Shown: positions 47,370 through 59,048 of the stretch, piece by piece | How positions within the stretch are numbered: the stretch's first letter is position 1 | How the letters are laid out: every line of letters starts with the position of its first letter | Source of the DNA: Pyxicephalus adspersus | Taxonomy: Eukaryota; Chordata; Amphibia; Anura; Pyxicephalidae | DNA length: 64,000 nucleotides | Assembly: GCF_032062135.1 (NCBI RefSeq) | Contig: NC_092861.1 | Span: 116,163,554-116,227,553 of the forward strand | Reading direction: 5' to 3' | Position numbers and translations under genes: made by a program | Notes under the pieces: generated by a model | What the model was told of the DNA's origin: nothing | Databases searched by the model: none | The model's input: the letters and a program-made list of their open reading frames with translations, nothing else

Positions 47370-47775
47370 CAGAGGTTCTCAAAACTGCATGCTACATTCC
47401 CCTCGGTTTGATGAGGTATTTTCCGGGGTATCTGTGATTGGAGTCAGTCATCAGGAGTCTGTCACTGGTGATCTGTCACAAACGTCAATCAGTGGGGTCT
47501 GTTAGTGAGGTTTGTTATTGGGGTCTGTGATAGGGGTCTGTAAGTCGGGATCTGTCACAGAAATCTGCTTCTGTGGGAATATGTCAAATGAGGTCTATTA
47601 CTGAAAAGTCTGTCACTAAAGAGTCTGTCAGTGAGTGTTCTGTCACCGAAGGACCCCTCACTTGGATAATATCTCCCTGAGGGATCTTTCACCAAGTGGC
47701 CTATCACCAAGGGCAGACCAAATACTTGCTCTTAGGACCAATACAAAGCGTGCTGGAAAAGTATGGAAACCACTG
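47370..47775. mobile_element. hAT-like non-autonomous element containing a degenerate minisatellite
   Basis: Ends CAGAGGTTCTCAAAACTGC and AAAGTATGGAAACCACTG, a CAGNGGTTYTC-type hAT terminal pair. The flanking octamers CCCTGAAG and CCCTAAGA match at five of eight positions, a weak target-duplication candidate. Inside, 47420-47710 is built of short degenerate units around GGGGTCTGTCACTG (spacing about 14-20 bases). No transposase. Confidence 0.6.
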
Positions 47776-48400
47776 CCCTAAGAAGCTGTATAAAGAACAT
47801 TCAAGCCTAAAAGAAAATACCCTAGAGTTAAAAGCCTAAGACAATTGATTTTAAGAGTAAATAGCCTAAGATGCATTGATTCAGAGTAAATAGTCTAAAA
47901 AAATCAGATCCTGAAAGTAAATTGTCAAAAAATCAATCTTTCAGAAGAGAAAAGCCTTTAAACATAGTTTCCCTAAATGCCACATAAGTTTGAACATTTA
48001 ACAGTTCTACTTGAACCCTTGGCTGGATCAACTCCAAACCTCATCCCTAATAATGATGTATGTTTTTTACTGGGTGCTCTGTCACCTATCCCTAAAACTT
48101 CAAAATAGCCACCCAATATTGGCAAACTTAAAGATATCTGGTATTGCATCTATAGGAATATAGGTTTTAATGCAGGCTTTAAGGGCTAAAGACACAAGAC
48201 AAGCTAAAGGATTTTTATTTGCATAAATATGGAATGAGTCATTGGGGATGATCTACTAAAGGAACAGAGAATGTTCACTTTGAAAATTAAATGCTCACTT
48301 AGTTTAATAAATAAGGTGATGTTATATTCACTTTGAATAGCTAATCCTGTGCATTTATTTAAACATTACAAAATCACTTGTCTATATGCACTTTGGCTGC
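47776..48400. other. AT-rich unannotated stretch with short direct echoes
   Basis: Phrases such as AAAGCCTAAGA, AAATAGCCTAAGA and AAATAGTCTAAAA recur between 47810 and 47960, a weak degenerate tandem pattern. No gene. Confidence 0.45.
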
Positions 48401-49003
48401 TTTAACCTCCCTAGCGGTTCATTTCTTTCTGGTTTTATATGTCTAAAAGCGGTACATTGTTTTTCATGAAAATTTATTTTACAGTATAATATAATAGTAT
48501 GAGTATAGGCAAAATTTGAAACACAAAATCATGTGAAAATAATGAACTGAATAAGTTAAAAAATCTATATATTTAAAAAAAAATGTTTTAAGTTTTTTAA
48601 ATTTAAAAAAAAAATACATATTATACTCATACTAATATATATACTGTAAAATAAATGTTCTTGAATACAATGTACTGCTTTATACATATAAATCCAATGT
48701 ATTGCATTCAATACAGTTATTTTGCATTGAATGCAATACAAATGGATTTTGAATTTCCCGCCTCGCCCCGACGTCACTGGGAACTCCCCAGTCACTCATC
48801 AGGTGCAGAAGCCACCCAGAGGAAGAGAGGAGAAAAAAGAAGATCGCGGCGATGGACGGCGCGGGACATCGGCGGATCAGGTAAGCGCTGGGTTTACTAT
48901 TACTTCCATAGGATTACCTACCCCGAGTGTGACTCGGGGTTACCGCTTTTAGCGAATTTTTTCTACCCTGAGTCACACCCGGGGTTACCACTAGGGAGGT
49001 TAA
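48401..49003 (+). mobile_element. TTAA-flanked MITE, family 1 (copy C)
   Basis: TTAACCTCCCTAGCGGT at the left and ACCACTAGGGAGGTTAA at the right, nearly exact inverted ends with TTAA at both junctions. Internal AT tract, ATTGCATTCAATAC inverted pair, GACGTCACTGGGAACTCC, and two CCCCGAGT-type hairpins (about 48920 and 48965). The 126-codon and 73-codon frames that cross it are artefacts of the GC-rich centre. Confidence 0.9.
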
Positions 49004-49791
49004 TATATATAGGAAAAACCTCACTAATATTTTAAAAGAATGACATTCATGCACATCTCCTACACCAGGATTTTGTAAATTTAAATTATGATTTTGAAGA
49101 TGATAATAACAATAAAAATGTTAAAAATTATTATAATTGCACTATAGCTTTAACAATATCTATTAGCAATGAGAATGAATATAGGTAAAATATGTTCCTA
49201 TCTGCCGAATGACTGTAAGGGATCTAGAAAATTAATTTGCAGAGTTACTATGCAAATTCCACAATTAAACCTTAACTCATTTTCCTTTGGGAATGCAAAG
49301 GATTAGTGAAAAAACAGAAGCTTTGATGGGATTAAAAAATAAAAAAAAACAGTTAAGCACATTTTAAGCAGAAGGGCCTTCAGCACAAGTCTGCCTATGC
49401 TTTCCAACCACCAATATGGAAATCAATAGGAGTTCATATAGTTTCAAAACATTTTTTAGATCAGTGCATCTAAAAAGGAAATCTTCAAAGCCATTTTCTT
49501 CTTCTGTATGCAGTCAAATAATGAATAAAAAAGAGCCCTAAGTGTGCTGATTTGACCTGTTGTGCATCGTGCTTGGTAGTATTAGCAGCAGATTTCAGAA
49601 CTTGACAGCTTGTCTCTTGGGTGGACCTGGAAACATTCAGCGCAAAAGTAATCTTCAGCTTTTTATTTTTAGTTTAGAGATAATTGGGGATTTTATGGAA
49701 CATTAAAATGTAGAAAGAAAAGGGTTGTGGCTTATTAAAATAAGCATAATTATAGTATATTTATATTTTTATTTTAAAGTGGAGAATTGTT
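49004..49791. other. AT-rich stretch, part possibly conserved
   Basis: 49480-49700 is non-repetitive, with GATTTGACCTG and CTTGACAGCTTGTC. A regulatory element is possible but weakly supported. Otherwise nothing. Confidence 0.4.
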
Positions 49792-50094
49792 CAGCGGTCC
49801 CCAATCGGAGAAAGGACCCCGCTGGTGGGGCGCACCTGCCAGGGCTGCAGACCACATCCCCCGTACATGTCCCAGGTTAAGGGAAGTGTGCGGGTGGTGT
49901 CCCTGGACAAAACCGGCCCACTCTCCCACCACAGGCTTAGATCTGCGATGGGAGACTGGGCAAGGTTATATCACGATGACGTCAATATGGGGGAGGTTTC
50001 TCCCCCTTTGTCTGACACCCGGCTCCCCGGCAGTGCACAGTCAGGAGCCGGTTATTTTAGTAGTCCGCGGGACTGAAAAAGTTGGCAGCCACTG
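49792..50094. mobile_element. hAT-like non-autonomous element, full copy
   Basis: Ends CAGCGGTCCCCAA and TTGGCAGCCACTG are imperfect inverted repeats of hAT type. It is GC-rich in an AT-rich region and related to 16356-16565 and 43084-43216. Carries TGACGTCA at 49977-49984. The 126-codon frame at 49787-50167 follows its composition and is not a gene. Flanking octamers GAATTGTT and GTTTAAAT do not form a clear target duplication. Confidence 0.7.
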
Positions 50095-50170
50095 GTTTAA
50101 ATTGCTGTTTTTTGGAATCCCCTTTCTGTTTTATCCTATTGGGGACAGTAATGGACATGCCCTGTAGCAC

Positions 50171-50875
50171 CTATGCACACACAGTCATAAGCAAAAGAAA
50201 GTACACCCTCTTTCATTTCTATGGTTTTGACAAAATCAAATGTCAGATGAAAACAACACATGACATACTACACATTTTTTTTTACACCTGTTGCTAATCA
50301 AATACAATTGATGATCAGCCAGTGTGACCACTTCAATTGTTTCCCACCAATCTGGGAAGGATTATAAGGTCATTTCCAAACAAAATGAAGTCCACCATTC
50401 TACAGTGAAAGAAGATTTGAAATAGGAAAGCTTTAAAGACAGTTAGCAATCTTCCCAAAGGTGGATGTCAGAAGGTCAGACTGTACAGTGCTCAGAAAAA
50501 AATGCCAAAAAAACAGGAGCTGCATCACAGATACTACAGGCCTTAGTTAGGATGTTAAATGTTAAAGTTGATGACAGTACAATTGGAAAAAGACTGAACA
50601 CATATGGCTTGTTTGGAGTTGCAAGGAGAAAGCCTCTTTTCTCTAAAATAGAACATGACCGCATGGCTTATGTTTACAATGTTCCAACTGAACAAACCAC
50701 AAGGCTTCTGAAACAATGTCCATTGGAGAGACGAGACCAAAGTGGAGATGGAGTGGAGATGGAAACCAAATGTGTGTCTTATGTGTCTTATGTCACTTGT
50801 TTTGGCAGTGGCTGTTGCTGCAATGATATATTATTGAATCAAAAAGCTAAATAATAATGCATGAAAAATGGGGAG
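50171..50875 (+). mobile_element. Tc1/mariner-like element, decayed
   Basis: Left end region ACAGTCATAAGC, AAAGTACACCCTCTTTCATTTCTATGGTTTTGAC is typical of Tc1-like elements in frogs and fish. It is followed by a leader and part of a transposase (50400-50854). The sequence breaks off after the first part of the gene and resumes near what may be the right end (TGATATATTATTGAATCAAAAAGC), so most of the catalytic half is missing. Confidence 0.65.
50400..50854 (+). pseudogene. Tc1-type transposase remnant
   Basis: Frame 50465-50854 contains ASQILQALVRMLNVKVDDS, then GVARRKPLFSK, recognisable from the DNA-binding and linker part of Tc1-like transposases. The DNA just after (GACGAGACCAAAGTGGAGATGG, about 50730) encodes the family's DETKVEM stretch only in another frame, so there is a frameshift. 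The DD34E catalytic region beyond it is deleted. Not functional. Confidence 0.65.
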
Positions 50876-51290
50876 GTGGAAACAACAATGGACAATAGAC
50901 GTGTATTCATGAATTTCATTCTCTAATGTTTGTTTCTGGAAATCATTCAGAACCAAATTTTTAAATTATGTAAATGAAGTTATTGTTCTATGTACCTCTT
51001 CAGCTACCAACACATTAAACAATGACAAATTTTACGTAGTGTAAACCAAATCAACATGTTTATTATGCTAACACACTTCTTAAAACAAAACAAAACTATG
51101 TAGTAAGCAAACACAGCTGGTAAAAATTAATTTTGTGTCTGGAATTCAACACCATAAATCGCGCTATTCCAAAAACAGCTTGAAAAATAGTAACAGTACT
51201 GAGGAAAGCATACCAACATACAGCATGAACTTCACATGTACAAATCATTCAAATAAAAATCCAAATTTATTGAAGAGGCACTAAGGTGGA
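50876..51290. other. AT-rich unannotated stretch
   Basis: No gene or repeat recognised. Confidence 0.5.
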
Positions 51291-52120
51291 AAACAGGTGG
51301 ACCTTAGGGAGAAAGGGAGGAAACATACTCTAACCAGATACTCCAGATCTTTTCAAATTTTGTTGGAGAACTCCGGTGAGTGTAAACCAAACTTTTAAAT
51401 ACTATTTGCATGGCAAGGAAGCATTGACTATGGCTATCCAGGAGGATAGAAGACTGGGGCAACATCCACACAGGATCTTCTGAAAACAAAATGGAGGGGC
51501 TCCATCCAATCCTACAAGACCAATAAAGAACAGTATTCAGTCTTCCGTATAGGAAAGTAATTACCAATAGAAATCAAGGTAAGGAGCTGCCTGTAGGATA
51601 AGGTCAAATCAATATGTGAATGGTAATAATGTGATGCAGAGGAGCAGGAGTATTGCTGGATATTGGGATGCAATAGTCATCATACCTTAGTCAGTCCCAG
51701 TCAATGCATTAGTATTTCAGGAGGAGTAGTTACAAAAACATCTGAACCAGACAGAGTAACCACAGTGGACAACTTATCTAGTGCAGGGCGAAGCACATTA
51801 TTGAAATATTCAACCTGGAGAGAAAATGCATGAAAGTGCTGAGCCATAAAATGCACTACCTCTTAGCTAATTGATGTAGAATAAGGAAAGGGAATGTAAG
51901 TGGGAAGAATAGTCATAGGTGTAAAGAAAATTGGACATATATTCCAGCAAAATTACCAGGGGATTCAATCAAAATGGATACCCCCTTTAAAATAGTGAGA
52001 CTAAGTGGTTTTCTGCAGGGACAACACATCACTTCCCATGCGTTGCATTTCTTGTAAAAGAGCCAGATCTGCTTCTTTTAGTAATCCAAAAATCCACTAA
52101 AGATCTTAGGATTTAGATTT
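51291..52120 (-). pseudogene. L1/Tx1-like LINE ORF2 remnant
   Basis: On the minus strand, about 52110-51950 reads as pieces in shifting frames resembling the endonuclease start of L1-type ORF2 (ADLALLQEMQR, then FKGG and FAGIYVQFS). About 51840-51740 gives NNVLRPALDKLSTVV. The frame 51567-51304 contains MVITFLYGRLNTVLYWSC and THRSSPTKFEKIWSIWLEY, in the style of an L1/Tx1 C-terminus. Reverse transcriptase is not seen, so most of the element is deleted. Multiple stops and frameshifts. The family call rests on pattern memory. Confidence 0.4.
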
Positions 52121-52138
52121 GTCATTAAAGCCATGGAC

Positions 52139-52199
52139 ATTCCATGGATCACCCAGATTCACTGATGAAAGTGTATCTTCTCCAGCCTCAAGTCAGCTT
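52139..52199. mobile_element. Palindromic MITE, right-arm fragment
   Basis: TGGATCACCCAGATTCACTGATGAAAGTGTATC and TCTCCAGCCTC are the right-arm landmarks. The left arm is absent. Confidence 0.6.
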
Positions 52200-52398
52200 T
52201 GAGTCAAAGAAAGTAACAACAGGAAAGGAGAGGAACCTCTGTTCTACAAGTTTTAAGCAAAGTAGCATATAATTGCTGAAAACAAGAGAGCACAAATCCA
52301 AATGAACACAGATCTGAACAAGTTAGCGCAATTGAGAGGGCAATATTAGTATTGCAGTCCAAGGTATCAAAACAGATAAATAAAGAATTAAACTTCAT

Positions 52399-53205
52399 CT
52401 TATCCTTTCTCAACCTTTTTAACAAGATTAAACCCTTGAAATATTTTTAGATATTCAGGGAACCCTTTCTATAATTGCTATATTCACAGCTCAGAGTACA
52501 TTAGTGTGGCAGTCAATGGGAAGAATGCCATCTTTACAGGTAAACAAAAAGATCATTGGTGCCATTAACCTCCCTAGCGGTTCATTTCTTTCCGTTTTTT
52601 TATGTCTAAAAGCTCTACATTGTTTTTCATGAAAATTTATTTTACAGTATAATATAATAGTATGAGTATAATAAAATTTGAAACAGAAAATCATGTAAAA
52701 ATAATAAATTGAATAAATTATTAAATCTCTATAATTTTTTTTAAAAATTAAAAAAATACATATTATACTGTAAAATAAATGTTCTTGAAAACAATGTACT
52801 GATTTTACACATATGAATCCATTGTATTGCATTCAAAACAGTTATTTTGCTTTAAATGCAATACAAATGGTTTTTGAATTTCCCAGCCCCGCCCTGCCGG
52901 CAACATACACACGCACCGACGTCACCGGGAACTCTCCGGTGATTCATCGGGTGCAGAAGCCAGCCGGAGGAAGAAGAAAGAACACAGAGATCGCGGCAAT
53001 GGACGACAGGGGACGCGGGCGGATCAGGTAAGGCTGTATTTACTATTACCTTCCATAGGTTTAAATACCCCGAGTGTGACTCTGGGTACTGCTTTCAGCA
53101 ACTTTTTTCTACCCCGAGTCACACTCGGGGTTACCGCTAGGGAGGTTAAACAAACCTGAGAGGCACAAATTGCTCATTGCTCAAGGAACTTCTAACAACC
53201 TAAAT
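52399..53205 (+). mobile_element. Older hAT-like repeat split by a TTAA MITE
   Basis: Left part 52399-52564 (CTCAACCTTTTTAACAAG, AACCCTTGAAATATTTT, AGAGTACATTAGTGTGGC) and right part 53140-53205 (ACAAACCTGAGAGGCAC, TTGCTCATTGCTCAAGGAAC) are colinear with 26786-27075. Removing 52565-53135 restores continuity with a single TTAA, so the MITE inserted into this repeat. Confidence 0.65.
52565..53139 (+). mobile_element. TTAA-flanked MITE, family 1 (copy D), nested
   Basis: TTAACCTCCCTAGCGGT at the left and ACCGCTAGGGAGGTTAA at the right form perfect 17-base inverted ends including TTAA. The interior matches B and C, with GACGTCACCGGGAACTC and CCCCGAGT hairpins near 53070 and 53115. The nested position proves TTAA target duplication, fitting piggyBac-like or Kolobok-like mobilisation. 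There is no transposase in the window that would drive it. Confidence 0.92.
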
Positions 53206-56200
53206 TTAAATATAAATGTAAGTAATTTTTTTAATTTGTTTTACAGATACACAAAATACATAACCAAAACATGTAACAAAGTAAAAGTAACCTTACTTAT
53301 ATTTTAAAACTAAACAATTAATGGAAAATAAATATGTGAAGATATGGGAAATATTTTTCTTTGGGATTAACTGTTAACAACATTTTATCCAGCTTTGCTA
53401 ATATATCTGAACTTCAAGCATTACAAATTTGATATAGTAGGATGCTCATTAGAGAAGACACCTAATTAATTTTTACTTTATTCCAAAACACTTACATCAT
53501 GCAAAAGGATCAATTAAGCATGAAGGGAAGTCAGCAGTAGGAAACTTTTGCTTGCAAGGTGAACAATGTATTTTCCTATGTTTTCCTTATGCAAAATGCC
53601 TATATACTGTATTTTATGTGAAGTAGTTGAATTGATTAATTTGATATTATTTATTACTGTCTTAAATCAATGTTTTTTATTTGGTTTAGAGCTCAGTATT
53701 AACACTAGCCAGAATTGTAAATTTAAATGATCTTGCAGTATGCAGGCTTGGCCAAATTACATAATTACCAGGTTCCCTGGTTATTGAACCATAGATATTT
53801 GTTTGGCAATAGAGGAATAAACAAATGATAAGCAGTCTCCTAAAAGCCTAGCAGGTTTGGTGGCTGCCATATTTTGCCAACCAGTGGCAAAGATAGTTCT
53901 AGCTGTTTTCATATGTATTATTTGTTAAATAAAGAGTAGTGTATGAGATGCATTTTTATTTGCATTTTATAACACCCCCTAAAATTATATGTTAAGTAAT
54001 CATCATTAACATATATGAACAGTAATATTGGTCAGAAAAGAAACAGATTTAATGTCCTAATATAATACTTAAATATTCAGCAATAAAAAAATGAATTCAA
54101 ACTTGTTTTGGGAAATGGGCCTTCAGTTAATTGCATTATAATAATGAGGTCCTCTAAACAGTGGTGTATTGATAATATATTGGGGAAAAACTTATTGAAA
54201 ATTGAATAAAAATAAATGGGTAACAATATACAATATGAAATTAGCAAAAAAGTAAGTTGTTGCAATACATGGGCAACAAATTTGCATTAGTAATAAAAGG
54301 GCTACAAATGAAGAATACTTACAATATGAATATGATGTATGTTCAATTCTACAGAAATGCCAGTCCTTTGAATGATAAAGTGCTAATAGGATGGGAGAAC
54401 CCCAATGCAATCAGGTTGGTCTGATATTTTATTATGCAGAAGAGCATGAGACAGAACATATGGAACACTCTCCAAAATGTTATACTGATATATGCAATAA
54501 TAAAGTAATAAAGAAATGAAAGCCCAAAGCAGACTAATTAATTATTGAATGAAATTGTCTGGAGTTCTGTTAAAACTGTTTAAATTATAGACTTCTGTTT
54601 TGTTAAATTTAATAAAACATAATGAAACTGTTTTTTTTAATTATTTAAACAAAGTTACTCATTTAATGTGAATTCTGATTTATACTACCACCCTACCTTG
54701 AAGCATACAATTTATGTACAAATATAATGTTTTGCAACATCTATTGTCTGATCAGCTTCATCAACTTTTTGTCATCTTTCAGATTTCTATCAAAATTGCA
54801 AATACATGGTACTGGTTATGACACTTGTATTTACAAAAACATAAGTCATCTTGTTGTCTGAGCTCCTTGTCTTTTCTCTATTACATTTCAATATTTTTTA
54901 TGTTTATGACGGATATTATAAATTAAAGCCTTTGATTTGCCATTAGGTCATCAGCTGTGCCAGTGATGTCTAAGTGCAGTGTATGTAAATGTTTTTTTCT
55001 TTGACAGGCAACTGATCAGAATATCCAGTATGACATTGTGTAAGAATGCAAGATCCATTTTCATTTTGATGGTTCTTCTCAATCAAAGTAATATCCTGGT
55101 CTACTGGAAACTTAACGTTTATGACAGCCTTTCTCAGCCTTTTACCCCTGAGTAACTAATTTTTAGATTTCAGATTTAGGGATATGGAAAAAAGCCTCTT
55201 AAATTGGTGGCTGGTAGCTAATGTCCCCCTTACAGTGGTGGATAAAATACCGTTTTATAGACAACTAAAAACATCAAAAGCTGGCTATACCCATGATATT
55301 GGCTTCATGATGTTACAGAGCCACACAGACAGGTAGTCTGGGTTGATCTGTATTTTTTAAAAACACCAAAAATAAAAGCCAGAAAACTCCACAATTGGCA
55401 CTATTTTATATATGCCTAAATATGGCACCCATCAAGAGTGACAACCTGATATCAGTATAGGCTCATTGCTCAGCAATACATATTAATCATTTGCTGTTAG
55501 CTTACCTCTCATAATAATAGGTGTCTGGCTGTCAACTGACAACTAACTTTAATTTCTTATTTACAGATTTTTAGGAAGTATACAGAAAAGGTAATGCAAA
55601 TCTTCAAAGCGTAACTTCCTCAGGTTGTTATTGCTCTCTAAGGGGTCTTCTATGTCATTCTGTCCCTATTGGACTTTTTCCATTATGGACAGGTGGTAAA
55701 GGACATATTCTTAATAGTGTCACAGACAACAAACACTTGGCAAAGGCTGGCAAAGGCTGTAAACCATTTTAATGCTATTTTACTTGTAATACACTTTTCG
55801 GTTGATATACTAAAATAACTTAGGGTGTTCTTTTAACAATGGTAATTCTCTCTGTGAAGGATAAGTTATTTAGCTTAGTAAATGTAAAAACTCTTTCAAA
55901 GAATACACATGTGCAAGAAAAAGTAATGCAAGTAATAAAAAAACATGATTGTTGGTTCAACAGAGTTGAACAGCCTGAACTCGAATATTATTCAACACTT
56001 TTTGAGCTTTTGTCTATTTATATGTACCAGGTCAAAGTATTTTAGAATAAAGGCTCAGCATAAGATCCTGTCTAATATTTTCATGATAAATAATCAGCTA
56101 AAGTAGCTTCCAGACAACTTCTCCTATGACAGTTTTTTTTAAAGATTTGTGACTGTTTATGTCAATCTGTAAGTCTGTTTAGCAAATTGAGAATTATTTA

Positions 56201-56528
56201 ATATTGATTTATCTATAAATGTACTTCACATTTCTTTGGTCCCTGTAAGTGTTTTTTATTAATTGTAAGTCACAATCACAGAATCTATACACTGTCATGC
56301 AATGTAATGTTTTAACCAATAACGATCAGCTCATTGTGCTTGTACATAGTGTTAAATGACGCTCTTATTTAGCAAAACAAATGGTAGAATTATATTGGAA
56401 CCAGTGAAATAGAGATATGTTGGTAAAATTCTCATGTTTGTAAATGTGTAAAATATAAAAAGGTTCGAATTTCCTATGGTATTATCAATGAATCTAACTA
56501 GTAATCACAAAAACAGATATTTTTAGTG
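53206..56528. other. AT-rich unannotated stretch
   Basis: 3.3 kb with no firm feature. At 55120-55260 TTTCTCAGCCTTTTACCCCTGAG and at 55460 GGCTCATTGCTCAGCAAT faintly recall the older hAT-like repeat. 54930-55000 (TTTGATTTGCCATTAGGTCATCAGCTG) might be conserved. Short frames have no motifs. Confidence 0.45.
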
Positions 56529-56554
56529 TTATTATTATTATTATTATTATTATT
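56529..56554. repeat. (TTA)n microsatellite
   Basis: About eight TTA units, seen directly. Confidence 0.9.
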
Positions 56555-56868
56555 TAGTGTTATTATTTAAGAAGTGTAGTTGAGATTTTCTGCTTCATTC
56601 ATAGCCTGCTTTATGAGGGTTTCTATATTGAGTAATGGATGAAAAAGGATGGATGATTCCATCTCACTTTGAGATGCTTTATGTATTTAGGGTTTGTATA
56701 CTCACTAATAAACTGTCACAATCCACTGAGGTTCCTGCATGAAAAACATTCTCCTGGTCTGACACTCATTCCCATATTGGTTTTCCATGATCCCCTACAA
56801 ACTTCACTGACAGATGTGGTCCACTACAATGGGGGCTTCTATCAAAGTCTAAAAACACTTTGAATTGC
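56555..56868. other. Unannotated stretch
   Basis: A 64-codon plus-strand frame (56669-56863) has no recognised motif. Nothing else. Confidence 0.5.
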
Positions 56869-57300
56869 TTAAAGTGGACCTATCACCGGATTTTTTACCT
56901 TAAATAAAAGGGTAGATAACCCCTAACCCGGAGGCCTCACCCCGGCGGTAAAGATGTAGGCTATCCCAGGAAGCTTCCGGCTGCTCCTTCTGCACATGCC
57001 CATTTTTTCCTGCAATGAAAAAAAAAAAGTTTTGATCTCACAAATGTGTAGTGAGACTGGCACTCTATTTTTTTAACATAAAAGGAGGATCCGTCACCCA
57101 ATCTTGTGCCTGCACAGTGCGAGATTGGGTGACATAACTGAAAGACAAAGGAAGAAGAGGTGACGCCCCAGTTCTTCTGTGCTGGGATAAAGAAATAACC
57201 CAGGACAGTGCGCAAATTGAACCCAGCTTTGAAGGGGTTGAAAGCTCAGTGAAAGTAAAGGTAAGTGTCATTTTTTATTTTAATTACAGTTCTGCTTTAA
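56869..57300 (+). mobile_element. TTAA-flanked MITE, second family (better copy)
   Basis: TTAAAGTGGACCTATCACC at the left and ACAGTTCTGCTTTAA at the right (inverted ends agree at 9 of 13 positions including TTAA). The interior is GC-richer than its surroundings and includes a 12-base-arm hairpin, GTCACCCAATCT/AGATTGGGTGAC, at about 57095-57132. The minus-strand frames 56961-57271 are inside it and are not genes. Related to 5359-5848. Confidence 0.65.
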
Positions 57301-57841
57301 CCCAACAATAATGATCACTGCCCAAAAATTATTTTAATAGTGTATACAAGGATGCCAAAGAGAACTGAATTACTTATTAAATCACTACATTTTCAGCAAT
57401 AATGTACTATGCAAGTGTTGTAATTAAATTAATTTAAACTATATGGTCTCTGGTTTTTATTCTTAATGAATGCTTTCTGCAATAGTAATTCATGTACAGA
57501 TAATTTCACCCAATTTACATAATGAAACACTGCTCATCAAAAAGACCTTCAATGACTACGTTTGTCAGTGAACAATACCAGTTAATAAAATGACGTTTGA
57601 GTTATACAAAGATCCAGTATTTTCCTTTTAGGCGAGGCAATGGGCAATGTGACCCTATAGAAGGTAATTTTTCAGTGTTAAAAGGAAAAGTTAAACAAAG
57701 TTCACATACTTATTTACCTTGTCTAAACTGTTTACTGAAATGAATGCAGAAATGGTTAGAACACATAGGATTTATGAGGTTGTATGCCTAAAATGCTTGA
57801 CAAAATGCAAACAATTGACGCTAAAGGGCTGAAGCTACAGT
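57301..57841. other. AT-rich unannotated stretch
   Basis: No gene or repeat recognised. Confidence 0.55.
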
Positions 57842-57846
57842 GCAAC

Positions 57847-58542
57847 TGTCACACTTACCTCTTCCTCACTAAAGCCCAGGCGTCTCTTTCCTGCTTCTGA
57901 CTCTGGGCGTGCCTCTGTTCCCAAGCCTTATCAGTTTTGCCCAATCAGCTGGCCAATCAGAAAATAGCCTCTTAACCATCCTTGGCTATTTAGCCAGCTC
58001 AGACACGGCACTCAGTGTGCGTGCAACAAGTCTCCATTAGCGCTGAGCCCCTAGTTCTGTTGCGCTCTTTCCTGTCCATCTGTTGCTTAATCCAGCATTT
58101 CCTCTGTCCAGCTGCTGTGATAATCCCTTGTTGTCCAGTCTGTTGGTTCCCAGTCAACCTCCCTGTGCTGTTCCAGTGTTCCTGTCTGTCTGTGGATATC
58201 CGTGAGCCACGTGTGCCTCCTGTGGATTCCAGTGTCTCCTGTGTTTCTGCGTCTGCAGTGGTCCCTGCGTCACCAGTGTCTATTTCTTGGTACCCTGGTA
58301 TTTCACCCCTGGCTTGTGACCTGACGTCTCTTGCTTGCTACCTGCCTCGGCCTTAGCCTTTCTCTACTATCCTTCTGCTGTGTGATTTGCTACCTTGTAT
58401 CATATTGCCCACCTTGGTGTGCCCAAGGACCAAAACCCGGCACTAACTGTTTAGACCCTGCGCCTTGGCCCTTCTCAGGGCTCACACCGCTTCTGAGCAA
58501 GCTGTAGCACCCCCTAGTGGTCATGTCCCCCCAAGCCTGACA
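57847..58542 (+). mobile_element. Solo LTR of an LTR retrotransposon
   Basis: A 696-base unit beginning TGTCA and ending TGACA (TG...CA with 5-base inverted ends), flanked on both sides by the exact pentamer GCAAC (57842-57846 and 58543-58547). Those are the hallmarks of LTR insertion with a 5-bp target duplication. It is C/T-rich. Two CCAATCAG boxes (about 57940-57965) suit a U3 promoter, though the rest of the promoter layout is unclear. No internal region or second LTR follows, so it is a solo LTR left by recombination. The 5-bp duplication suits Ty3/gypsy-type elements, but the family is not proven. The 113-codon frame 58015-58356 is a composition artefact. Orientation is inferred from the CCAAT boxes. 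Confidence 0.8.
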
Positions 58543-58547
58543 GCAAC

Positions 58548-59048
58548 AATCCTGAGACCCCTATGGTGTTTTTCCTTAGCATGTAAAGAGTTAAATAAAT
58601 GTGACCAGGTATCATATTTAAGTAACCTTAAGTCAAAATACAAATAACTTAATTGTGTTCCGTTCCTAATCTATCCTCTGTATCTGCTTGCTTATCCATC
58701 TGACTTATATATAAGTAGTTAGGAGTTCTTTTCTAAAGACGTTATATAAACTTCTCTTTGTGCCTAGCCTTTGGTAAGTGCAAATGGTCAAATACTGTGT
58801 TTTACTGGTTTGTGATGACAAAGATTGTATGATTTGTAAGTATCTTTTTAACACCACAATATAAACAATAGAAATATTTAAACCAATCAACAATTCCCTC
58901 TGACTCTAATTTTGCATGTTTCTTTGCACATAATTTGGGATTTTTGGCAAAGTGAATTTTCACTTTGGTTTACCTTATTTACTAAGATAAAATAAGACCT
59001 AATTTACAGACTAAACATGCTCAACTCAGTTAGTAAATCATAGTCATT
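58548..59048. other. AT-rich unannotated stretch
   Basis: No recognised feature. Confidence 0.55.

Noticed and set aside
48655..49035. 126-codon open frame
   Set aside because: Covers the interior and end of TTAA MITE copy C. Similar frames appear in copies A and D at the same internal positions.
49787..50167. 126-codon open frame
   Set aside because: Lies in a GC-rich hAT-like MITE where several frames open together.
56462..56476. GGTTCGAATTTCC resembling a tRNA B box
   Set aside because: No A box, no cloverleaf arms and no acceptor stem upstream.
58015..58356. 113-codon open frame rich in Ser, Val and Pro
   Set aside because: Inside the solo LTR, which has no coding role. Explained by its C/T-rich composition.
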